From the NCBI GenBank assembly GCA_938028625.1, contig CALIZB010000051.1:1-59341 (forward strand): a DNA stretch of 59,341 nucleotides. Direction: 5' to 3'. Under the pieces are notes generated by a model, which saw only the letters and a program-made list of their open reading frames with translations, was not told the DNA's origin and did not search any database. This DNA is from an uncultured Bacteroidia bacterium (GTDB lineage: Bacteria > Bacteroidota > Bacteroidia > JANWVE01). A program made the translations under genes and the position numbers. This document shows, piece by piece, positions 42,319-50,357 of the stretch. How positions within the stretch are numbered: position 1 is the first letter of the stretch; each line of letters begins with the position of its first letter.

Positions 42319-43041
42319 ATGAAAAAACTTTATTGCTTCCTGTTATTTTATTCTGTTATGTATGTATTCGGTCAAGTGCAGGTGGGAGGCATTTTTTTTG
42401 AAAAAATGTACTTTTATCAGGACACTTTGCATGAAAATAGCATAAAAAAGTTTGATGTTCATATATCGGCTAAAACTGAAAATATACGTTTTACAAGGTA
42501 TGAAGCCCCTGATTATATTCGTATAGACTTGCCTGCGGACTATCTTCAAAAAGAAAAAAAATATTCTGTTCCTTTGTATGTATCCGCACAACGAATAAAA
42601 AAATTAGGACATTTTCAGACACTAGTAAAACTTTATACTAATGAAGAAAAAGACAACGAAAAAATACTCTATGTTTCAGGTATAGTACGCCCTGTACCTA
42701 AAAAATATACTCCTCAAGAGTTAGCTACATTACCGCAAATACAAGTTAAGCCTATAGAGAACAACATCGGAAAGGTAAAAAAAGGTATGGTAGTTCCTGT
42801 ATCCTTTGTAATTGAAAATACGGGCAATGCACCGCTGTCTATTCTCAATGTAAAAACAGAATGTGGCTGTACACAATGGCAAACAGATACTACGGCTATT
42901 CTACCCCAAAAAACACGAAAACTTACTTTTCTAGTAGATACACATGATATAAACCTCATTCACAGCGAAATATGGCTATGGACAAACGCCGCTAATGCCC
43001 CTGAACTTAAACTACTGATTACAGGACAGATAAAAGAATAG
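42319..43041 (+). CDS. DUF1573 domain secreted protein
   Basis: 240 residues with signal peptide MKKLYCFLLFYSVMYVFG. Two Ig-like (ASPM/SPD-2/Hydin-type) halves; the second has the DUF1573 hallmark VIENTGNAPLSILNVKTECGCTQW with the CGC pair and LTFLVDTHD. Such proteins are abundant in Bacteroidota periplasm and outer surface, with no established role. Its stop overlaps a hairpin (GAGTGT 43041-43046 with ACACTC 43074-43079) that could end transcription. Confidence 0.88.
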   Translation: MKKLYCFLLFYSVMYVFGQVQVGGIFFEKMYFYQDTLHENSIKKFDVHISAKTENIRFTRYEAPDYIRIDLPADYLQKEKKYSVPLYVSAQRIKKLGHFQTLVKLYTNEEKDNEKILYVSGIVRPVPKKYTPQELATLPQIQVKPIENNIGKVKKGMVVPVSFVIENTGNAPLSILNVKTECGCTQWQTDTTAILPQKTRKLTFLVDTHDINLIHSEIWLWTNAANAPELKLLITGQIKE

Positions 43042-43095
43042 AGTGTAAATTCAGCATCTTTGCTAAATGTTAAACACTCCCGAAAAGCATGCTTT
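43041..43095 (+). repeat. Hairpin and palindrome related to 12131-12151
   Basis: ATTCAGCATCTTTGCTAAATG (43049-43069) matches the element ATTCAGCATCCTTGCTGGATG at 12130-12150 in 18 of 21 bases. The flanks GAGTGT/ACACTC pair outside it. A perfect palindrome AAAGCATGCTTT follows at 43084-43095. Confidence 0.6.
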
Positions 43096-43172
43096 GCTAT
43101 ATGTTTGGTCAAATATAATACGGTTTTCACAAAAGAAAAGAAAATACCTGATAAGTATAAATCGTTTTTATG

Positions 43173-43180
43173 TATATTTG
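43173..43180 (+). promoter_or_regulatory. -7 promoter box TATATTTG for the TPM gene
   Basis: Exact TAnnTTTG five bases before ATG 43186. The predicted leader is about two bases; the box excludes the longer open frame starting at 43060. Confidence 0.6.
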
Positions 43181-43185
43181 TTTTC

Positions 43186-43821
43186 ATGAATAAAAACACA
43201 AAACTCTTTCATTTACAACAACAAATTGTACATTGTGTAGAAAAAGCAGAGAGTATTGCCCATACAGAGTGGGTGGTAGCTATTGTACCACAGTCTGAAA
43301 AATACTATCAAGCGCATATTCTGTCAGGATTGACCTTGTTTGGTATAGCTTTAATTACACTTTTATTTATCCCCGTAGAACTTCATGAGGAATATATTCT
43401 TTTAATAAGTGTGTTATGCTTTGGTATAGGTTTTTTGGCAAGTAAAGTCTTTAAAGTAATTACAAGATTATGGATAGGCAAAAAGAATATGGAAAAAATT
43501 GTAGAAATGCATGCATTAGCTTCTTTTCAAAAATCAAATTTGCATCATACTACACATAGAAATGCCGTTTTATTTTATTTTTCATTTTTAGAAAAACAAG
43601 CCGTTGTTGTGGCGGATAAAGGTATTACAGATAAATTTTCTACTCAAGCGTGGCAAGAATTAGAATACAAAGCCGATGCCGTATTTGATACCTCTTACGA
43701 AAAAACTATCAAAAATATCATTGAATTTCTCAAACAAGAAATGTACGTTTTTGCGCAGTATCTACCTAATCAACAAGAATACAGAATAAATGAAATTCCT
43801 AATCAAGTAACTATAATATAA
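43186..43821 (+). CDS. TPM-domain membrane protein
   Basis: 211 residues from MNKNTKLFHL. N-terminal AESIAHTEWVVAIVPQSEKYYQ, two membrane helices (~45-90), then the TPM-domain strands HHTTHRNAVLFYFSFLEKQAVVVADKGITDKF. TPM (DUF477/Psb32-like) domains are envelope modules with reported phosphatase activity in plants and roles in membrane-protein assembly. Only six bases separate it from the Tim44-like gene, so they form an operon. Usual LemA partner is absent. Confidence 0.8.
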   Translation: MNKNTKLFHLQQQIVHCVEKAESIAHTEWVVAIVPQSEKYYQAHILSGLTLFGIALITLLFIPVELHEEYILLISVLCFGIGFLASKVFKVITRLWIGKKNMEKIVEMHALASFQKSNLHHTTHRNAVLFYFSFLEKQAVVVADKGITDKFSTQAWQELEYKADAVFDTSYEKTIKNIIEFLKQEMYVFAQYLPNQQEYRINEIPNQVTII

Positions 43822-43827
43822 ACATCT

Positions 43828-45351
43828 ATGGAAAAGACATTTTTATTTCGTTGGAACTGGAAACAGTGGTTAATCCTAGCTTCTGTTGTATGTATTCTTT
43901 GTATTACCGTAGTAGACGCTTTTGGCAGAGGGGGTGGGGGTAGCCGCAGTCGCAGCCGTGGCGGAAGTTCATGGTCTAAAGGTGGCGGAAGTTCTTGGGG
44001 CGGCGGAGGCTCACGTGGTGGTGGAAGTTCTTATTCAGGTGGTGGAGGTTCCTACTTGGGAAAAAATTCTCCTATTATTGTGGCGGCTTTTCTTGTTTTC
44101 ATTGTGCTTTTATATGTAACGGGAAAAATGATGGAAAAAAGAGAGCAAAAACTAAAATCTACTCACAAAACTGCTTCTTCAAATAAAAATCCTATCAAAT
44201 ACAAAAATTTAGACCCTAATTTCTCTAAAACAGTATTTTTAGATTGGGTACATCTGCTCTATAATCAGGTATGGACAAGTATCGGCAAGAATGAGTTCAA
44301 AAACTTATCTCCGTTTGTTTACAATAGTGAAAATTTTTCTATACGTTCTTATGATGATGAACATGTTACTCAACAAAACCGTAAAGGAAATACCACAGAA
44401 ATTGTTATTGCGAAGTTAGCTATTAAACAGGTATATCAAGATGAACAAACTGATAACATTATAGTAGAAATTTTTGCTAACCATACCTACCAAGAACCAG
44501 GTAAAAAAGCAGAGCGCGTATTAACCGAAGAGCTATGGACGTTCAGCCGTAAAAAAGGAATTTTATCTAAAGAACCAAAAGAAATGCAGGAACTTTCCTG
44601 TCCTAACTGTGGTGCGGCACACAGTCTTAATGACGCAGGGGCTTGTAATTATTGTAATACAATAGTTGCCCCAGGTAATCAGCAATGGCAACTTGTAAGT
44701 GCTTACATAGATTATCAAGAATCTGAACCTGATAAACCTTTTGGTGAATATGCAGAAGAAGTAGGCACAGATTATCCCACAGTATTCAGTCCAAGTTTAG
44801 AACAAGAAATTCAGCAACTCAATAGTATTGACCCAAATGCTACACAAGTTGTGCCTGTTATTTTCACTACTTTACAACAAGCATGGACAAATAACGACCT
44901 TAAACAACTTCGTATGATAACTACGGATAATCTCTACAAATCTTACGAATACTGGATAAACAACTACAAAAAACACGGGGTAAGAAATGTTCTAGAACAG
45001 ATTAAAATTACCAAAGAAGAACTTGTAAAGGTAGAAGTAGATAAATTTTACACAGCATTTACATCTCGCATACACGCAAGTATGATAGATTATACAGTGG
45101 ACAAAACAGGAAAAGTGTTAGGTGGCAGTAAAACTAAACCTCGCCCTTTTACAGAATATTGGACATTTATCCGTGCTAATAGTGCTTCCAAAACAGCATC
45201 ACAATACTCTGTTACGGCTTGCCCTAACTGCGGCGCAAAATTACAGGTAGCCGCATCAGGAGTATGCGAGTATTGTCATACCAAAATTTCTAATGGTTCG
45301 CACAACTGGATACTAGCGAACATTACACAAGATGAGGTATATACAGGATAG
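43828..45351 (+). CDS. Membrane protein with duplicated Tim44-like domain plus zinc ribbon module
   Basis: 507 residues. A first hydrophobic segment (residues ~12-30) is followed by a Gly/Ser/Arg low-complexity stretch (~31-73, GRGGGGSRSRSRGGSS) and a second membrane segment (~77-97). Then come two copies of one module, each a Tim44-like alpha/beta domain followed by a zinc ribbon: CPNCGAAHSLNDAGACNYC (first Cys 258) and CPNCGAKLQVAASGVCEYC (first Cys 465). Each module has a tryptophan-bearing lead-in (LLYNQVWTS / TLQQAWTNN) and an EELWTF / EYWTF strand. Bacterial Tim44-like proteins occur with zinc ribbons, but tandem duplication is unusual. It is cotranscribed with the TPM protein and probably forms a membrane complex with it. 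Confidence 0.85.
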   Translation: MEKTFLFRWNWKQWLILASVVCILCITVVDAFGRGGGGSRSRSRGGSSWSKGGGSSWGGGGSRGGGSSYSGGGGSYLGKNSPIIVAAFLVFIVLLYVTGKMMEKREQKLKSTHKTASSNKNPIKYKNLDPNFSKTVFLDWVHLLYNQVWTSIGKNEFKNLSPFVYNSENFSIRSYDDEHVTQQNRKGNTTEIVIAKLAIKQVYQDEQTDNIIVEIFANHTYQEPGKKAERVLTEELWTFSRKKGILSKEPKEMQELSCPNCGAAHSLNDAGACNYCNTIVAPGNQQWQLVSAYIDYQESEPDKPFGEYAEEVGTDYPTVFSPSLEQEIQQLNSIDPNATQVVPVIFTTLQQAWTNNDLKQLRMITTDNLYKSYEYWINNYKKHGVRNVLEQIKITKEELVKVEVDKFYTAFTSRIHASMIDYTVDKTGKVLGGSKTKPRPFTEYWTFIRANSASKTASQYSVTACPNCGAKLQVAASGVCEYCHTKISNGSHNWILANITQDEVYTG

Positions 45352-45386
45352 TAGACAGAATTATGATTTATCAGAATTTGGGATTT

Positions 45387-45517
45387 GCGTGAGGGAGGTA
45401 TGCGGAGGGTATGCGTGATTTCGGTACGCTAGTGCTACTACTCAATGACCATACAGCGAAGCCCGTAGCACACCGACCCTGAACCTTGAGCTTGCCGAAG
45501 GGTGAAGAACACGGTCA
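45387..45517. repeat. Interspersed GC-rich repeat, copy 4 (diverged)
   Basis: Shares the GGATTTGCGTGAGG start with copy 3, but the centre carries CTACTCAATGACCAT (reverse complement of the element at 12325) and CCTTGAGCTTGCCGAAGG, a palindromic unit. It lies between convergent gene ends (45351 and 45543). Confidence 0.8.
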
Positions 45518-45542
45518 GAAGCTAAAAATCCTAATATATCGT

Positions 45543-47711
45543 TTATTTTTTCTCTGCTTTATATTGTGCTAATCCTGCTTTAAGGAAGGCAGAAAACTCT
45601 TGTATTGTAGTTAAGCCACCCGTGGGTGCAACCAAATCCTTGCGATTATGGTCAATAATGGCATACAAAGGTTGAGTATTTTGTTTGTAAACTGTGGTTT
45701 CGTACACACTCCATTTTTTACCAATAGTGGTAATACCATCTTTTTGCTCTTCTTTTGGCAATTTAGTTTTGTCATCTACATAAAGCGACACTAATACCAT
45801 TTGGTTATTGAGAATATCTTTAATTTCAGGATTTGTCCATACATTTTCTTCATTTCTACGGCAATTAGCACAACCATGTCCTGTAAAATCAATAATCACG
45901 GGTTTATCTTCTTTTTTAGCTACTTCTATCGCTTCGTCAAGGTCAAAGTATACATCAAAACCTGCGGGAGCATGAAGAATTTTACCATACTTACGTAATT
46001 CGGGGCTCAGCCTACCTGTTGGAGTGGTTATCCCCGTGCTATGAGAATTCTCTGCCTGATTGGCAATAAAATCTTGCGTATGTAAAGGAGGTAAGATACC
46101 AGAGAGTGGTTTAAGCGGTGCGCCCCAAAGTCCAGGTACAAGATAAGCTACGAAACTGAACGTAAGAATAGCAAGAATTAAACGAGAAACAGGAATTTTC
46201 TTGCTGTCATCATCATGAGGAAGCTGAATATATTTGAGCAAATATAACCCCATGAGTAAAAATATACCTATCCAGAGAGATAAAAATACGTCACGGTTAA
46301 GTAAGCCCCAGTGCGCAGGTAAATCTGCTTGGGATAAAAATTTTAATCCGAGTGCAAGTTCCAAAAATCCTAATACTACCTTCACGGAATTCAGCCAGCC
46401 CCCGCTTTTGGGAAGGGAATTTAACCACTGTGGAAACATGGCAAATAAAGTAAAAGGTAGAGCAAATGCCGCAGAAAATGCCGCCATACCGAGAATAGGT
46501 CTTAAAAAACTACCTTGTGTGGCTTCTACTAATAACGTTCCTACCAAAGGTCCTGTACAAGAAAAAGAAACTACGGTCAAGGTAAATGCCATAAAAAAGA
46601 TGCCCACTAACCCTGATTTTTCACTTTTTTTATCTAAAAAGTTTGTAAAGCGCGCAGGTAGTGTAATTTCAAATGCACCAAAAAACGAAATAGCAAATAT
46701 TACACACATTAAAAAGAATATCACATTTACCGTAGCACTCGTGGAAAAGGCATTTAACGCATCTGAACTTTTAAATAATACAGCTGTAATTACACCAAGT
46801 AATACATAAATCAAAATAATGGAAATACCATAAATAACCGCATCTTTTCGTCCTTTTTTCTTGGCAACTTTGGCTTTTTCTTGGTAGTTTTGTTCTGCGG
46901 CTTTTAAGGTTGCTTCGTCTACTTCTCCTTTTTCAAACTGTTTTTTAAGTTTATTTAAGGTAGCTAATGCCTTGCCTGCACCACCACTTTTAGTAAAATA
47001 ACTTACTGTCATAGGTATCATTGGAAATACACAGGGAGTAACTAACGCCGCTAATCCCGCTATAAATGCCATAAGCATAAAATATAATAAACCCGCATCT
47101 TTACCTTGTTTTTTTCTCAAAGTATCCTCTGGGGTATTTACAGGGATTACATTAGCCTCAACGGTGTCTTTTTTAGAAGTATTTACAGCAGTTGTGTCTT
47201 TTTTTTCTGTTTTTTGAGCTACTGTATCTGTTTTGCTTTCTTTGCTCGTATTGTTTGCTTCACTGCCTAAGGTAAAGGCAAAATTTTGTGTAACGGGAGC
47301 AATACACTGTTTTTCATCGCACTGTTGGTATTCTATTTCACCTTTAATAATCGCTTTGTCTTGTAGTAATTTAACTTTTTGCTTGAACGTTACTTTATCT
47401 ACGAAGTATAAGAGTGTGGCTTTTATTGTTTCATCTTTTTCTTCTATCGGTTTAGGTTCTTCTACGCTGCCAATAAGTTCAAAAGTATTGTTTTTTTGAA
47501 AAGTAAAGGTAGTAGGCACAGAAAAACTCTCTTTTTGGGAGAAAATATGCCAGTGCTTATCCATTTGTGCAGTGAATAGTAAAGTAACAATATCACCTTT
47601 TTTAGCAGTTTTAGCATCAGGCTGCGTACTGAATGACCAACGGGTATGATTTCCTTGTCCATAAACAGTATAAACAGATAAAGACAACAAAAACAGCAAA
47701 AAGTATCTCAT
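45543..47711 (-). CDS. dsbD: Thiol:disulfide interchange protein DsbD
   Basis: 722 residues from MRYFLLFLLSLSVYTVYGQ (signal peptide). The start is fixed by a TACCTTTG box ending five bases upstream; the longer frame would start upstream of this box. Domain order is N-terminal DsbD-alpha (QQCDEKQCIAP cysteine pair), an acidic linker, an eight-helix electron-transfer domain with Cys in LVTPCVFPMIP and SFSCTGPLVG, and a C-terminal thioredoxin-like domain with DFTGHGCANCRRNEENVW. It passes electrons from cytosolic thioredoxin to periplasmic DsbC/DsbE-type partners and cytochrome c biogenesis. A lysine-rich loop (AEQNYQEKAKVAKKKGRK) is inserted after the first helix. Confidence 0.95.
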   Translation of the reverse strand: MRYFLLFLLSLSVYTVYGQGNHTRWSFSTQPDAKTAKKGDIVTLLFTAQMDKHWHIFSQKESFSVPTTFTFQKNNTFELIGSVEEPKPIEEKDETIKATLLYFVDKVTFKQKVKLLQDKAIIKGEIEYQQCDEKQCIAPVTQNFAFTLGSEANNTSKESKTDTVAQKTEKKDTTAVNTSKKDTVEANVIPVNTPEDTLRKKQGKDAGLLYFMLMAFIAGLAALVTPCVFPMIPMTVSYFTKSGGAGKALATLNKLKKQFEKGEVDEATLKAAEQNYQEKAKVAKKKGRKDAVIYGISIILIYVLLGVITAVLFKSSDALNAFSTSATVNVIFFLMCVIFAISFFGAFEITLPARFTNFLDKKSEKSGLVGIFFMAFTLTVVSFSCTGPLVGTLLVEATQGSFLRPILGMAAFSAAFALPFTLFAMFPQWLNSLPKSGGWLNSVKVVLGFLELALGLKFLSQADLPAHWGLLNRDVFLSLWIGIFLLMGLYLLKYIQLPHDDDSKKIPVSRLILAILTFSFVAYLVPGLWGAPLKPLSGILPPLHTQDFIANQAENSHSTGITTPTGRLSPELRKYGKILHAPAGFDVYFDLDEAIEVAKKEDKPVIIDFTGHGCANCRRNEENVWTNPEIKDILNNQMVLVSLYVDDKTKLPKEEQKDGITTIGKKWSVYETTVYKQNTQPLYAIIDHNRKDLVAPTGGLTTIQEFSAFLKAGLAQYKAEKK

Positions 47712-47715
47712 ACAG

Positions 47716-47723
47716 CAAAGGTA
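47716..47723 (-). promoter_or_regulatory. -7 promoter box TACCTTTG for dsbD
   Basis: Exact TAnnTTTG on the minus strand, four bases before the ATG at 47711; TTTG lies 25 bases further upstream (47752-47749). Confidence 0.55.
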
Positions 47724-48343
47724 AGGTTTATTTAAGTTCATAGTATATCAAAAATGAAGTAAAACTGAGTGAAAAAAAATTTTATACAAAACTACATAAA
47801 AATATGAGAACAAGTTCATAACGCTATATTACTATGTTACAAACATTACATAAAAAATAAGCAGTGGAAAGCATGCTCGGGTTTTTGGTTATAGATAATT
47901 GAATGTTATGCAAGATTATCGTTACAATACCATTTTACATTGTTTTTTGAGTTTATATTCCTTTTTTGCCGTATTTTTTACTGCACTCTATGGGCTACAC
48001 AACACAGTGATTGAGTAGTTGCGAAGCAATATGCCAAAGTCACACATAGCCTCCACATATTTTATGCGAGTCCCAAATAAGTATTCCGAAATTTTAATTT
48101 CATAACATTGGTAAATGATTTTATTTAAAATTCTTAAAGAGTTTAGAGTATATAGTATAATAATTCTATCATTTTCAATACTTTTATCTTTTTATACAAA
48201 AAATATTGTAACAAAAATTTTGTGATGTCAACATTTTTTTTTTTGCAGTCGCTTTGCGCAAGGCGGCAATACTGTGGCATAAAGACAGTACGGAATATTC
48301 ACTGCCGAGAAAAGAGTGAACAAACCTCAAATTTATCTTTAAT
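47724..48343. other. AT-rich intergenic region without recognised gene
   Basis: 620 bases with no convincing open frame on either strand. A degenerate GTGATTGAGTAGTTGCGAAGC element lies at 48008-48028, and a short GC-rich patch (GTCGCTTTGCGCAAGGCGGC) at 48250-48269. It may hold regulatory sites or a non-coding RNA, but nothing specific is visible. Confidence 0.6.
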
Positions 48344-48604
48344 ATGAGAACATTCTTAAAATCAATTATGTTTGTAGTAGCCATGCTACTGAGTGTGAGT
48401 GCGTGGGCAAGTGAGCCTAACGAGAAAGAAAAGAAAATGGATTTTACATATCCGCAAGACACAGAACAGGTAAAATGCAAAATTACCGCTAAAATCTGTG
48501 GTAAAGAGCATTCATGGACAATTAGTACAACTACACAAGATGACTGTGACCAAATCCAAGGTGCTGTATTTTTGGCGAGCTTGTTCTCACAAAATTGTGA
48601 TTAA
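48344..48604 (+). CDS. Small secreted four-cysteine protein, copy A
   Basis: 86 residues. Signal peptide MRTFLKSIMFVVAMLLSVSAWA, then a ~64-residue mature part with exactly four cysteines: EQVKCKITAKIC, TQDDC and SQNCD. It aligns over the whole mature part with the gene 42 bases downstream (EQVKCKxTxKxC, DC, SQxCD, same C-terminus and length). The TATCTTTA box just before the ATG is one base off the promoter consensus. The cysteines probably form two disulfides in the periplasm. I recognise no family. Confidence 0.7.
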   Translation: MRTFLKSIMFVVAMLLSVSAWASEPNEKEKKMDFTYPQDTEQVKCKITAKICGKEHSWTISTTTQDDCDQIQGAVFLASLFSQNCD

Positions 48605-48646
48605 TTTAATGTTCAACTATTCAAATTATAGAAAATTATCAAAAAA

Positions 48647-48907
48647 ATGATGTTTCTTATTTTCGCTTTGGCAGGATTAAGTACCTTATCTTTGGCAAAA
48701 TCCAGCCCTGAAACAAACTCTGAACTTAATCAGGTTGTAGTTATGACAAACAATGCCCCTGAACAAGTAAAATGTAAACTTACCTTCAAAAGATGTTCAG
48801 GAAGTATTGATATTACCATAATCCTATCCAGTGATAGTGATTGTAAGGGTGCACAAATGGTAGTCTTTTATTTTAATGCTATTTATCTATCGCAGGCATG
48901 TGATTAA
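48647..48907 (+). CDS. Small secreted four-cysteine protein, copy B
   Basis: 86 residues, paralog of copy A. Signal peptide MMFLIFALAGLSTLSLAKS, then EQVKCKLTFKRC, DSDC and SQACD at matching spacings, ending with CD like copy A. Sequence divergence outside the cysteines shows that the duplication is not recent. It is followed directly, after its stop, by the frame of a TonB-dependent receptor remnant. Confidence 0.7.
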   Translation: MMFLIFALAGLSTLSLAKSSPETNSELNQVVVMTNNAPEQVKCKLTFKRCSGSIDITIILSSDSDCKGAQMVVFYFNAIYLSQACD

Positions 48908-49131
48908 ATTACAATAACCATTTTACAGATTCTTTTTTTCTGCCCTGGCTGACCATATCATCTGCTTATTTTGCCACCAAAAGAAACTATAACTTTACTC
49001 TTAAATGTGAGAATGTTTTTAATCAGAAAAAATGGCTAACCAATACCCTTACACCATTTGCCAATGAGCAGAGTTTTATTTCTTTGAAAGGCAGAGTATT
49101 TGTGCTTAATTTTACTTACAACTTGCAATAA
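48904..49131 (+). pseudogene. C-terminal remnant of a TonB-dependent receptor-like barrel
   Basis: An open frame without a start codon near its beginning reads FFLPWLTISSAYFATKRNYN, then LKCENVFNQKKWLTNTL, then FISLKGRVFVLNFTYNLQ and TAA at 49129-49131. This order, with a NxFNxKxW strand, then a GRxFxLxxTYxL closing strand ending in an aromatic/hydrophobic C-terminus, is that of the last barrel strands of TonB-dependent receptors. The rest of the gene (normally 600+ codons) is gone, replaced by the four-cysteine genes. Confidence 0.7.
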
Positions 49132-49286
49132 TGGCGAAGTTATCATGCAGTTTGTGTTGTTCGTAGTAAAGTGGGCATCTCTGCTCAATGCAATGCGAGT
49201 AAATTCATATAGCCCTTGCTGATTCTGTATTAAGTACAGATTTTATGTACAATATGCATTTTTATTTGCAAAATTTTGCTATATTT

Positions 49287-49316
49287 TTTGTGTTATACAT
49301 TTTTTTTGTATTTTTG
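49287..49316 (+). promoter_or_regulatory. Promoter of the ERF gene
   Basis: TTTG at 49287-49290, 18 bases, TATTTTTG at 49309-49316. The spacing is one base shorter than usual. Predicted leader about 19 bases. Confidence 0.65.
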
Positions 49317-49338
49317 TGTTATATTTTAGTAATTAGCT

Positions 49339-49950
49339 ATGGAAGATGCAAACATGGAAAAAATCACAGAAAAGCCATTGATTTATGGCAAGTTGGCTGA
49401 GATTATGCGTAATCTCAATGCTATCAAAAAGGAAAAAAGTGGGCCTGGATACAAATTCAGAGGTATTGATGATATATACAATGCTCTACATGCTCATTTT
49501 GCTACGGCGGGAGTGATTATTACTTCGGAAGTGCTGGATAACCAAAGAGAAGAACGCAGTACTAAATCCGGTAGTCTAATGCTTTATGTGGTGCTTACCG
49601 TTAAATTCACTTATTGGGCCGAAGATGGCAGTTTTATGAGTTGTGTGGTGGTTGGTGAAGCTATGGATATGAGCGACAAAGCTACCCAAAAAGCTATGAG
49701 CAACGCCCTTAAATATGCACTTATGCAGACCTTCCTTATCCCAACTGATGATGCTAAAAACAGTACAGCAGAGGTAGAACTCAAACAAGTTAAAAGCACT
49801 GCTGTTCCACAGGAAATATTGCAAAAAATACAGTCCTTAAAAAGTGTGGAAGAGTTACAGAAACTATATCACTCTTACCCTCAGTATAAAGAAAATAAAG
49901 TTTTTTTGGAAGCCCTCAAAATACAGAAAAGTGTACTGTTGCAGGCTTAG
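49339..49950 (+). CDS. ERF-family single-strand annealing recombinase
   Basis: 203 residues (198 from the second Met at 49354). The ERF signature is strong: IYGKLAEIMRNLNAIKKEKSGPGYKFRGIDDIYNALH, then SGSLMLYVVLTVKFTYWAEDGSFM, and VVGEAMDMSDKATQKAMSNALKYALMQTFLIPTDDAKNS. These phage-type proteins anneal complementary ssDNA in homologous recombination. The C-terminal 50 residues are Lys/Gln-rich. It has its own promoter and no exonuclease, SSB, integrase or structural phage gene nearby. Either it is a domesticated host protein or the leftover of a prophage. Confidence 0.9.
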   Translation: MEDANMEKITEKPLIYGKLAEIMRNLNAIKKEKSGPGYKFRGIDDIYNALHAHFATAGVIITSEVLDNQREERSTKSGSLMLYVVLTVKFTYWAEDGSFMSCVVVGEAMDMSDKATQKAMSNALKYALMQTFLIPTDDAKNSTAEVELKQVKSTAVPQEILQKIQSLKSVEELQKLYHSYPQYKENKVFLEALKIQKSVLLQA

Positions 49951-50057
49951 GGATAGTATTTATCTATCATCAATTATGAATGTAACCTAAGTTACTCTGC
50001 AATATTAAAATGGTGCTGTAATTTTAAGGTACAATAACTTTTTATCCCTTTAGCAGT

Positions 50058-50270
50058 ATGAAAAAAAATATGGGAACAACAGACAAAATTATCCGAGTGA
50101 TAATAGTTGTTATAGTAGTCGCACTGTACTTTACAAAAACTATTTCAGGAACATTAGGTATAGTACTTATGATATTGGCAGGTATATTTGTACTCACCAG
50201 TTTGATTAGTTTCTGCCCTTTGTACACCCTTGTGGGAATAAATACCTGCAAAACCGCAAAGAAAAATTAA
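50058..50270 (+). CDS. DUF2892 (YgaP-like) membrane protein
   Basis: 70 residues. The family opening KKNMGTTDKIIRVIIVVIVVALYF is followed by SGTLGIVLMILAGIFVLTSLISFCPLYTLVGINTC, two helices with the conserved CPLYxLxGxxTC motif. This domain is often fused to rhodanese; here it is alone. It is inner-membrane, possibly linked to sulfur or thiol metabolism; inference only. Confidence 0.88.
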   Translation: MKKNMGTTDKIIRVIIVVIVVALYFTKTISGTLGIVLMILAGIFVLTSLISFCPLYTLVGINTCKTAKKN

Positions 50271-50290
50271 GGTTTTTGAGGAATATGCCA

Positions 50291-50322
50291 TTTGTTATTT
50301 TATAGCCTGTTAGCTATTTTTG
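50291..50322 (+). promoter_or_regulatory. Promoter of the Cys/Met-metabolism enzyme gene
   Basis: TTTG at 50291-50294, 20 bases, TATTTTTG at 50315-50322; both perfect. A second box, TAAATTTG (50337-50344), lies nearer the ATG, so two start points about 22 bases apart are possible. Confidence 0.75.
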
Positions 50323-50357
50323 TGGCAAGCGGCATATAAATTTGCCTGCATTATAGT

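Noticed and set aside
46234-46809. 191-codon antisense frame inside dsbD
   Set aside because: The opposite strand encodes a clear DsbD with all catalytic cysteines. The antisense translation is rich in Asn/Thr/Lys and has no family motif or promoter.
49339-49950. Prophage interpretation of the ERF region
   Set aside because: No integrase, capsid, tail, terminase or lysis genes adjoin, and the flanks are ordinary host genes; only a single phage-type gene is supported.
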